NCBI GenBank assembly: GCA_031769625.1
Contig: JAUIMM010000213.1
Coordinates: forward strand, 3,527,001 to 3,591,000
Length of the DNA stretch: 64,000 bases
Direction: 5' to 3'
Origin: Taudactylus pleione
Lineage: Eukaryota > Chordata > Amphibia > Anura > Myobatrachidae
Within the stretch, counting starts at the first letter, position 1, and each line of letters starts with the position of its first letter. Shown one piece after another: positions 56,060-64,000 of the stretch. The notes beneath the pieces were generated by a model. It worked only from the letters and a program-made list of their open reading frames with translations. It was not told where the DNA came from and ran no database searches. The translations under genes were made by a program, and so were the position numbers.

Positions 56060-56775
56060 GACTAAAAATTTATTATTTGTCTACAGATTTCTTTTTTAAT
56101 ATTAATGCATACATAAGTATTCAACCCTTGTGCTTTGGAAGCTCAAAATTTACACAGATGAAAGATATTGCCCATACAATTGCCTTTCAAGAAGCTTCTA
56201 CCTGGGAATACTGTAATTAAACAGGTCAGCTTTTATGGTTAAAAGACCCCAGTAATTCAAATAACATCGGTAGCACTTGGAATCTGAAGAAAAGCTGTAA
56301 AATGGAGACCAAAGAGCAGTCTAATATCGTTGAAGATAAAGTTATAGACATGCACAAGATAGTAAAAGGCTACAAAGTTATTTTTGAGTGCTTGATTATA
56401 CTAATCAGCATTGTTTGATCAAGTAACTTGAAACAGGGGAAAGTTCACCTTTCAGACAATGATTTCAAGCACAAGGCCAAAGCAACATAGGCATGGTTGA
56501 ACAACACAAAGTTAATTGTTCTACAATGGCCACGTCAAAGTCCAGATCTCCGAACAATTGAGAATGTCTGCCACTTTTTGAAATTGTAGTCCACAAGCGT
56601 CATCCACCAACCAGAACAACCTGGAGCAGATCTGTGAGGAAGAATGGGCAAAATCACTCACAAACTGTGCAAACGTGGTTGAGATTTACCCTAACAGATT
56701 TAAAACTGTTATTGCATCAAAAGGTGATTCTACCAAGTACTAGTCTGCAGCAGATGAATATTTATGCAAGCAGCA
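56060..56775 (+). pseudogene. Second Tc1-like transposase relic, internally deleted
   Basis: The N-terminal frame at about 56303-56385 reads METKEQSNIVEDKVIDMHK and VKGYKVI, the start of a Tc1 transposase. After a large internal deletion, 56455-56590 gives DNDFKHKAKATWAWLN and LQWPRQSPDLRTIENVCHFL, the second and third catalytic boxes. The flanks ACATAAGTATTCAACCC and TGAATATTTATGCAAGC are loosely inverted and probably mark the terminal repeats. Not functional. Confidence 0.8.
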
Positions 56776-56831
56776 TTTTTTAATATTTTGTTTTTCAAAC
56801 AGTCTGAAGACAAATAATAAATTATGAGTTA

Positions 56832-57169
56832 AGCTGCCAACACACATAGCGATATTTTACCTGATTTGGCCGACAAATCGTGACAACAAATCGTGTAAAA
56901 TATGGCCAAATCGAGAGTGTCCACTCACGATCACGATGCCAATGCGCGTCCCCGCTTGTCGTACATCGCATCTTCAGATCTGCCGTGCTGTAGGGCAGAT
57001 TTGCCAATCTTGGGCACAATGCACTGGATGCACGATAGATCTTAAGTCAGATTGGACATTCTTTACTCCAAATCGTGAATAGGACTGCCGGGGAGCTGCC
57101 AGGGGAGAGTTCAGGGGAAATCGCACACGTCGTGGGATCGTGTGCATATCACTTTGTGTGTGGGCACCT
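56832..57169. mobile_element. PIF/Harbinger-type MITE, AGCTGCCAACACACATAGCG ends
   Basis: TTA on both sides (56829-56831, 57170-57172), ends AGCTGCCAACACACA and TGTGTGTGGGCACCT. Same family as 47613-47976, with shared interior words in the same order. Confidence 0.85.
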
Positions 57170-57429
57170 TTACTTTATAAGAGGTTACTGATTTGCAATA
57201 AAAATACTGTTTGAAATAATCAGCATAAGTGACATTTGTAATACAGATGTATGTGTTGACTTTGTAGGGGGTTTTATCTCCTGCAAGCTACTATATATTT
57301 ATAAGCCTGTATTTAGTTACACTCTTATTAGATAACTGGGTCAGAAAAACATCTGTTTTTAGTTAATGTTATAACATAAAGGACAATATCTAGATAGATA
57401 GATGCTCCTGCATATAAAAGATATTGATG

Positions 57430-57556
57430 AGTGGTGGGCAAAATACGGCCCGTGGGCCGGATGCGACCAACAAGGTACAGTAATTGGCATGGCAGTGATC
57501 AAATTCAATATAAACTGCAGGTACTTACAACTTTTGCTGCTGGGAGCCATACAGCC
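57430..57556 (+). mobile_element. hAT-Charlie-like MITE fragment
   Basis: GAGTGGTGGGCAAAATACGG and CCCGTGGGCCGGATGCG match the left end of common vertebrate hAT elements. The right part continues beyond the nested Harbinger MITE into 57816-57870, but a right terminus is not clear. Confidence 0.55.
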
Positions 57557-57559
57557 TAA

Positions 57560-57812
57560 AGGTACCCATACATCTGCGACGGATCGTCGCGACGGAAGCT
57601 GAAATGCCGGTCGGAAATGCCGACAGGCGGCCATCAATGTTCAGCGATCCGTCGCAGGATCGCTGAAATTTTACATGTTAAACGTCCCCGATTAGACAAT
57701 AATTTTTTGATCACGATAGTCATATCGGGAAAATCCAACATGTTGGATTTCTGCGATCCTGCGATGCCGGGTTGCAGGATCGCGGCAATCTGTCTCTGGT
57801 GTATGGGTACCT
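57560..57812. mobile_element. PIF/Harbinger-type MITE, AGGTACCCATACA ends
   Basis: AGGTACCCATACATCTG on the left, TGGTGTATGGGTACCT on the right, and TAA on both sides (57557-57559, 57813-57815). The interior has GCGATCCGTCGCAGGATCGC and CCAACATGTTGG palindromes. It is inserted in the hAT fragment. Confidence 0.88.
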
Positions 57813-57869
57813 TAACACATAGCACTCTTAGGGGGAGGAGCCAAGGCCGGGCAGCCGGCAAGCACAGGA

Positions 57870-58300
57870 GGGAAAAAATATGTGTAGCTTCCCTATCTAC
57901 TGTGTCTAATTCTTTTTGGTTTTAACTTAGTAGATCTATATTACTTATGCCTACAGATAGGAACCACAGAAATATTTGAGCAGTTGGGAGATAATGTGGC
58001 AGGGATTCTGAGTTGGAGAATAGTGAGCCCATGAGGAGTATATTTACTAATCAGTGGGTTTGAAATCCCAGCTGTTTTGCTGCGAATTTGCATCCTGCAA
58101 ATCACCCATAAACCATACTTTTATGAAACAACTGTAAATTGGACAAATCTTTTTTTTTGCCATCATAAATATAGAAAGTCATGATTTACTACGTGTCGGG
58201 TTTATAAAGTGCTGCAAACCTGGTCAAATAAATCACATGTTTATCAGGTAAGATTGATTGAAAACAGAGTCAATTAATTAGCAGCTGATTATGATGCCTG
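57870..58300. other. No gene seen
   Basis: AT-rich; nothing recognised. Confidence 0.35.
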
Positions 58301-58530
58301 TAACAAGGGACAGGATGTAGTCAATATTCCAATGGCCGAGAAGAGTGGGGGGGTAGGGTTAGGCACCCCCTCAGGAGGGTTAGGTTTAGGCATTCCTGGG
58401 GGGACTTAGGGTTAGGCACCAGGGGTAGTTAGGGGGGGAGAAAGGTAGGATTATCTTACTTACCTTAGCCGTAGGGATTCTTCATGTTCGGGCTTCTGGC
58501 ATCGCCGGGATTTTATACCCAACCCCAGGG
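58300..58530. mobile_element. Telomere-like-core element
   Basis: The core of GGTTAGGTTTAGGCATTCC and GGACTTAGGGTTAGGCACC units is followed by TCGCCGGGATTTTATACCCA, the same right end as at 43440-43890. The left end is eroded. Confidence 0.65.
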
Positions 58531-58589
58531 GACACAATCACGAGGTCTCTTGTGACTGCAGGAATATGGCTTTATTCACGGTATATGGA

Positions 58590-59090
58590 TGGAAGATAGC
58601 CAATGAATAGGTAAACAGCAGATGGTAGACAGGCAAAAGGTTGACAGTGCAGAAGCTCAACAGGGTTATAAGGTCGACAGGTTCAAAAGGTTGACGCAAA
58701 CATAGTCTACACATTTTTTCATGTTTCGTCAGCATTCTTAAGGTTAGTGTTAAGGGTTAGAGTTAGCCACTTGGGAGATGTTTAGGGTTAGGCTTGCGGA
58801 GGGTACGGTTAGGGTTAGGCACTAGTGGAGGGCTAGGGTTAAGTTTTAGGCACTTGGGAGAGGAATTGGGTTAGGCACCAGGGGGAGGACTGGGGGAAGG
58901 TTAGGATTAGGGTTAAAGCACAAAAAAAGTGTTGACCATTTTTTGTGTCAACCTTTTCAACAAGGCGACCATTTAATCCTGTTGACCTTCTGCACTGTTG
59001 ACCATTTGTCTGTCGAGCTTAGTACTTGTCAACCTTTTGACCCTGTCGACCATCTGGTGTCGTCTCATTGACTGTCGACCAATTTATTGT
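58590..59090. mobile_element. Composite element: GTCGAC-word arms around a telomere-like core
   Basis: The left arm (58600-58735) has AGGTTGACAG, AGGTCGACAGG and AAAGGTTGAC words, and the right arm (58925-59090) has the same words inverted (CTGTTGACC, CTGTCGACC, GTCAACCTTTT). Between them (58740-58915) is a GGGTTAGGGTTAGGCACT tandem core. Confidence 0.75.
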
Positions 59091-59589
59091 TGATCTATTA
59101 TACAACACTTTTTCACATCTTCAAATTTTCTGAATAATATCCCTATTGTACAATAATAACTTTTCAGAAGGCACTAGAAGGAGGAGAAGGAAAAGTGGAG
59201 TTACCCCTGATGCTACTCAAGCCCAGGTTCATCTGTGAGAGATGAAATTTAAATGCTTTGGCAGATTCAGAAGTCTTTGAGATATTTAGGTTAAGTAGGT
59301 CTAATTTATTTCATATGTATGATTATCTTAAACAATATATGGAGCCTGATACTGGCTACTCCCACACTGGCTACTCCCACACAATATCTGCATTGCATAA
59401 GCTGATGTGAGGTTTCTACATTTTTGTAAATGGTTCTTTCCAGACTGGATCCTCCAGAGTCATGGGCATCACCTAATCCATTTTATTTTGGCACCTGACC
59501 TAGCTCCTTGGGGACCTGAAGATTTTGTTCTTTTGCTAAATTAGCTTTTCTAGTCTGGAATCACATGAATGAACTGAAAGCAGCACGAA
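59091..59589. other. No gene seen
   Basis: AT-rich; no similarity noticed. Confidence 0.35.
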
Positions 59590-59835
59590 TGGTGTGATCA
59601 ATAGCACTGAGGTCCTTGGTTCAATTCCCACCATGGCCCTAACTGTGTGGAGTTGGTGTATACTCTCCGTACTTGTGTGGATTTACTCAGGGTACTCCGG
59701 TTTCCTCCCACAATCCGAAAATATACTACACTGGTAGGTTAATTGGCTCCCGACAAAATAAATTAACCCTAATGTGTTTTAAAGTGATGCAGAATATGTG
59801 TGTGCTATATAAATAACTGGTAATAAATAAAAATT
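59590..59835 (+). mobile_element. tRNA-derived SINE, plus strand
   Basis: B box GGTTCAATTCC (59618-59628), body GGGTACTCCGGTTTCCTCCC, tail ATGTGTGTGCTATATAAATA then ACTGGTAATAAATAAA. Same family as 2190-2530. The head and A-box region are diverged. Confidence 0.85.
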
Positions 59836-60380
59836 AATATTCTCTCAGTCTACTCTAGTGCCCTATGAACTATAGACTGCACACATATTGGTCTGAGACC
59901 ACCTAGGCAGAGGGGAGGAGTTATTAATAAACTGACATCATGCCTATTCCATAAATGTTCATATGGTCTGTGATGCAAAAATTAGCATATCGAGTGTTGT
60001 GGTGTACCTTGGTTCATGCCATGATGTTTTCATCCTGAAGCAGTCATCCCTATATAGCAAATTTGAGAATTAATTAATTCCAGAGGGATGGTATTTGCAA
60101 GAGACATACTTTACATATGCCTCTTGTTTGTAATGTTGTTTAGTGTGTAGCTGTTAAATGTGTTTTTTTTGTGTGTTTTGTCCCACAGGTGACTCATGAA
60201 TTAGCTATTACTCCAAGATAGTCACATCCCCGCAGACTCCTGGCCACCATAAAACCACTAGATGTGTGATAAAGTGAACATTTGGATTATTGAAGACCAG
60301 GCTCAGCTGTCTAGATAATTCTATTGGAGTACTCCACTATAGCCTTGCAAAGATGTCTTTCCTGTGAGTCCTTCCTTGAA
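59836..60380. other. No gene seen
   Basis: May include L1 5' sequence leading into the ORF1 relic, but nothing is certain. Confidence 0.3.
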
Positions 60381-60760
60381 ACTTGCTAAATGACGACCTT
60401 TGGCAAGGATGCCTTCTCTGCACACTTTACTGTTGAACGTGTTCACCGCATTCCTATGCAGGCTCTGCTACGTGGGGCTCCTGCTCGTGTGTTCATAGCC
60501 AACCTTCTTCATTATAGAGATCGGGAGGCCATCCTTCGTTTGGGGATAGTTCAAGGCCCACTCGGAATTTGCTCTTAGTGTTCAAAAATATTGCTCCCAG
60601 ATCCAACAGGTCAAGTGTAGGCTTTGTGACTTACAGCTGCCCTATTCTATGCTTTTCCCGGCTAGGCTGCGGGTGGTTGTGGATGGCAAGACTCATTTCT
60701 TTAACTTTCGCCAGGTTGGAGAGGCGCCCTGGGCCTCAAGGAGACTCCTGATAATTGTGT
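60381..60760 (+). pseudogene. L1 ORF1 protein C-terminal fragment
   Basis: The frame at 60390-60578 reads SAHFTVERVHRIPM then GAPARVFIANLLHYRDREAI, the RRM-like and following part of vertebrate L1/Tx1 ORF1p. After a frame change, 60625-60750 reads MLFPARLRVVVDGKTHFFN-like sequence, the C-terminal domain. ORF1p is the RNA-binding chaperone of L1. The coiled coil is missing and frameshifts are present, so this is a relic. Confidence 0.75.
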
Positions 60761-61475
60761 CACTTCTGGGCTCACAATGTTTGGGTCCTTTTGCTTCTGG
60801 GACTTTTATATAGGAGAAGCTCCGCTATGAATAGCCTTCTAATTACCTATTAGGCCTGATGTGCGCTCTGAAAGCCATTGTTTTTGCCTCACTGTTAATG
60901 CCTTTTATGCCTGTTTTTATTTTCCTCACCGCTGAGTACTCATATACCCTTTATTATGGTTGGAGGGGAGAGTTATTTCAGGTAGTTTAGTGTAGTTTGG
61001 GGGGGAGGGAGCGTTAAGAGAGCCAAGTACACCTAGGTTAGGCTTAAGTTATACAGGGTGGGAGGATTATGGGGGAGGTTTGCTTTGGGTGTATTTGTTT
61101 AGTTTTGTGATTCTGGTGGATGTGGTTAGCTTTTTACTTTTAGAAATTCTGCTGTCCTAGCAGAATTTCCTATGTGGTTATTATACTTAGAAGCTACACT
61201 GGTGGGGTAATTGTGTAAACTGTCCCCTGTTTTATTATGTGCCTCTTATACAACTCTTTGGCCTTTGGTTGCAAGAACCTGAATGGCGCCTTCGGGTACT
61301 TGATATGCTTTCCTTATATGATTAGGGGTTTTATGTGTATGCTGCTTTGATTATTCTGGCTTTAAATTTTACTATGCCTTATGCCACTTTCTTCCAAGTC
61401 TGCCACTTTTATTTCTTTGTATGTTGTGTATTTCAAAACTGTAATAAAAATTGGTCAATATAAAAATAGAATATT
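60761..61475 (+). mobile_element. L1-derived tail without ORF2
   Basis: T- and G-rich sequence ending TGTGTATTTCAAAACTGTAA then TAAAAATTGGTCAATA, which looks like a frog L1 3' UTR with a polyadenylation-type signal. No ORF2 similarity lies between ORF1 and this tail. Confidence 0.45.
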
Positions 61476-62222
61476 CAAAGTGGTGAATATTCAAAGTGGT
61501 GTATATATACTCAATCATATTGGTGATTTTTTATTATTATAAGAGGATCAGTAGCCACAAAAAATATATCAATTTAAGATTGTAGTTTGAATTCACAAAT
61601 AATTTTTATCTTTTTGTATCTTTTAAAGTTCATGCATGGAATCTGCGATTTGTTTTCCATACAGTGCATGTGTCTTTGTCCGTGATGATGCTTTGCGAAT
61701 GTGTCAAATTAGCAGTCCAAAGTTGCATGTATATCAACCTGTGTGCTTCCATGAGCAGTAACTGGTTAGCGTGACATGGACGGCAACTGGAAGGGGAGTA
61801 CTGAATCGCATGGTAAAGCTAATTTCCATAGGAATTTCATCGGTGTGTATTCTTGTTTCTTTGCAGCAATCGCACTGTAATCCGACTTCTTTTCAGATGC
61901 ATAATTTACACCAAGCATGGGGCTAGGAGAGATTTGGATACTAATGATGATGTTTGTGTACATTGACGCAGATGGCAGGATAGGCTTAGCACATTAATTC
62001 GCACGGACTTCAGATATACCAAAGCAGATTGTTGCATTTGAATATGAAAGAAAGCACAAAGACGCATAGAAAGCTCCTGTGGCATTTGTGAACTGTGAGA
62101 CAGTAACTCTACATGTTGTTGCCAGGATCTTTGAGCTAATTTGTCCTGGTTGCTAAAGAGACTCTTTGCTGCTTGGTGACATGCATCTAAAATAAAGAAC
62201 TTTGTATATAAGAACTGTAATA
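61476..62222. other. No gene recognised
   Basis: An open minus-strand frame of 110 codons (61906-62238) has no similarity I recognise. Confidence 0.3.
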
Positions 62223-62289
62223 TACGAGGGTGAGTCAAAAATGATCCGCACTCTGGCTGTAGAATTTAGTTTAATCAACTTTCAGAAAA

Positions 62290-62770
62290 GACAAATACAT
62301 TGTTTTTTTACATAATCTCCCTGGTATTCAATACAGTTTGTCCATCTGTCAACAAGCTTCGTATTCCCTCATTAAAAAATGTTTTAGGTGGAGCTGCAAG
62401 CCATGAATGCACCACTGTCCCAAGTCTGTCACGAATTATTGCATAGACAGAGCCATGGCTAATTTGCTAATTATTTGCAACATAATCCGCTGTCACTTGT
62501 CCATCCAACAGAACCAGTTCACGTGCACGCTCAATGTTCTCATCAGTCATGGACGTGGACAGACGTCCGGCTCCTTCTTCATGGCTGACACTTGTGCGAC
62601 CTACTTTGAACTTCTCTGTCTATTTATACACACGTCTTCACAACAAAACACTTTCTCCATACTGTGCACAAAGTCTTCAATAAATATCGGCACCAGACAC
62701 ACCCTCAGACATCAAAAAACGAATCACAGCACGCTGCTTTTTTGTGCAAATCACAAGTGGGGCAGCCATT
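62290..62770 (-). pseudogene. mariner transposase, N- and C-terminal pieces joined by deletion
   Basis: From 62770 on the minus strand: KKQRAVIRFLMSEGVSGADI, EKFKVGRTSVSHEEGAGRLS, TDENIERARELV and ISHGSVYAIIRDRLG, which are the two helix-turn-helix units of a mariner transposase. It then jumps directly to SWLAAPPKTFFNEGIRSLL, the extreme C-terminus. The whole DDD catalytic core is deleted, and several in-frame stops are present. Confidence 0.88.
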
Positions 62771-63147
62771 TTTTCTTGCACTGCAGTCACAAATGAACTG
62801 ACGTAACACTTTAAAACCTGTTGATAAGACAGTGCGGCCAACAGAACTTTTTTTAAAAAAAAACATTAATTTTTATTAGAAATTTTCAAACAATTAGGGG
62901 GTACCGAAAAAAGAAATGGGAGAACATAAGGGGAGACAGGCATGCGATACACATTAATATTCACAAACATAAAATAAATAATAATAAAACATATCAGTGT
63001 GCAATAGATATAATTAATTGGAGATAGAGACCATAGTAACTGACTATAAAAGATAATCAGGACAAAAAAGATACAAAAAAAAATACAATGGAGAGTATCA
63101 TTGAGTAGCTAGTGGAAGGCAAGGGCCCTCTGTGGAGAACTCATGCC

Positions 63148-63554
63148 CAGTGTCGGACTGGGGCATGGAGGGCCCACCGGGGGAATGCAGTGGTAGGGGC
63201 CCATGCTTTATGGGTATGGTCAGCCACCAGAGGGTTTGTGGTCAGCCACCATGGAGGCTTGGCTAACTATTAGAAAGTGCATGGTCTGGGTCTATATATA
63301 AATATATATATAGTAAATACTGAAGGGGCATGCATGAACATGTACCAAACTGATAACAGCAATGCACTGTAGTGAATACACCATAGTCCTGGGAATGCAG
63401 TGCAATAGAACATGTAATAATAATTAAGCACAATACAGTAAACATTTATATTTTGTGTACAGTCTGTATCCTGACTTAGAGGAAGGGGTGGGCCCTCAAG
63501 CAGTGGGACCCACCGGGGATTTCCCTTGTATCCCTGTGGGCCAGTCCAACCCTG
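63148..63554. mobile_element. hAT MITE (CAGTGTCGGACTGG ends) nested in L1
   Basis: CAGTGTCGGACTGG on the left, CCAGTCCAACCCTG on the right, 8-bp flanks CTCATGCC (63140-63147) and CTCATGTC (63555-63562) with one mismatch. Inside the ends, GGGCCCACCGGGG and CCCACCGGGGATTTCCC are partly inverted. The centre is AT-rich and non-coding. Confidence 0.88.
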
Positions 63555-63619
63555 CTCATGTCAGCTAAACCACTTCATAATCGGAGAGTTAGCTGAGGAG
63601 AAATAAGGACAATTCAAAT

Positions 63620-63935
63620 TCTATAGAAAATTATAATTCATTTTGGACTTAATCAAGGTGAGAGGTGGGGCCTTATCTTGTTTCCAGAACTGTGCAATAG
63701 CTGCTTTTGTAGCAACGAGAACATGGCTTATAAAATATCTATGATACACTGGAACCTCAACTGGAAAAATATGTAGGAGTGCAGTGGAAGGGGACAGAGA
63801 CAGCTGTAAGCCAGTGACCTGTAAGATCAAGTCCACAACCTCAGAGGGGAGGTATTGCAGGTAAATTCCAAAAAACATGGGAGGGTCATATTTTATGCAA
63901 TCTATCAGGAGTCAAATAAAGACGATAGAACATCT
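63620..63935 (-). pseudogene. L1 ORF2 C-terminal fragment
   Basis: Minus strand: MFYRLYLTPDRLHKI near 63930-63885, then in another frame LSPSTALLHIFPVEVPVYHR and VLVATKAAIAQFWKQDKAPP. These match the Cys-rich C-terminal region and the final TKAAIA..WK segment of frog L1 ORF2. The expected cysteine motif is not readable. The endonuclease and RT were never included because the insertion is 5'-truncated. Confidence 0.7.
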
Positions 63936-64000
63936 TCATATGGCCAACAGAACTTTTAATATAACTGGAGTGCGGTTAATTTTTGACTCACCTTCGTATA

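Larger units (their letters stand above)
62852..63941 (-). mobile_element. 5'-truncated L1 insertion with 16-bp target duplication
   Basis: GGCCAACAGAACTTTT occurs at 62836-62851 and again at 63942-63957. Between them lies a minus-strand L1: T/A-rich 3' end at 62852-62900, then 3' UTR and ORF2 C-terminus at the right. A hAT MITE (63148-63554) sits inside. Confidence 0.88.
62223..63998 (-). mobile_element. mariner element, interrupted by L1 insertion
   Basis: TACGAGGGTGAGTCAAAAAT at 62223 and its diverged inverse ending at 63998 (TTTTTGACTCACCTTCGTA) are terminal inverted repeats of about 30 bp flanked by TA. The element carries a truncated transposase on the minus strand. Subtracting the L1 insertion gives about 670 bp, shorter than a complete mariner of about 1.3 kb, so it was already internally deleted. 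Confidence 0.88.

Noticed and set aside
58740..58915. Interstitial telomere or chromosome-end fusion
   Set aside because: The units are degenerate, about 20-22 bp rather than 6 bp, and occur repeatedly with element-like flanks.
62407..62796. 129-codon plus-strand frame
   Set aside because: It is antisense to the mariner transposase remains on the minus strand.

Overview
The window looks like repeat-dense intergenic or intronic DNA from a vertebrate with a large genome, most likely an anuran amphibian. That is an inference from the transposon mix: frog-type L1, L2/Rex-like LINEs, Penelope-like elements (PLEs) with GIY-YIG endonucleases, PIF/Harbinger MITEs with TWA target duplications, hAT elements with 8-bp duplications, Tc1/mariner elements and a tRNA-derived SINE. 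No single sequence fixes the species. I found no intact host gene, no rRNA or functional tRNA gene and no CRISPR array. Every recognisable protein fragment comes from a transposable element, and nearly all are broken.

Layout. 0-10 kb: a decayed Ty3/Gypsy pol remnant, a tRNA-SINE, several MITEs and a 30-bp minisatellite split by an element with a telomere-like core. 10-20 kb: two well-delimited non-autonomous hAT elements of about 1.6 kb (10388-11991 and 16950-18538), each built around an internal tandem array; a TIR element with 62-bp ends; and a 1.2-kb PLE-like retroposon (18684-19900) with a 15-bp target duplication and a hammerhead-ribozyme-like motif. 20-42 kb: a direct tandem duplication of a 10.6-kb unit (20661-31270 and 31271-41877), nearly identical between copies. 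Each unit carries LINE RT, an inserted CAGGTTGAG TIR element, an unknown 100-codon ORF, a PLE endonuclease, a Harbinger MITE made almost wholly of successive hairpins, a palindrome-rich MITE and the C-terminal part of a hAT transposase. 42-50 kb: the N-terminal remains of that hAT transposase, broken up by Harbinger, LINE and telomere-like insertions, then a broken Tc1 transposon, a second PLE endonuclease relic and nested MITEs. 50-64 kb: more MITEs and hairpin elements, an inverted pair of hammerhead-like arms (54.36-54.77 kb), a second Tc1 relic, L1 ORF1 remains, and at the right edge a three-level nest (hAT MITE inside L1 inside mariner).

The sequence yields a relative insertion history more than a set of cooperating genes. 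The duplication is younger than almost everything inside it, because both copies share the nested insertions. Its breakpoints cut a LINE on the left and a hAT transposase on the right and fuse the two into a new chimeric ORF at the junction. The points most worth a second look are the duplication (real or an assembly artefact), the serial-hairpin Harbinger MITEs with compensatory stem changes, the hammerhead-like motifs tied to PLE pieces, and the family of elements with telomere-like GGTTAGGG cores.
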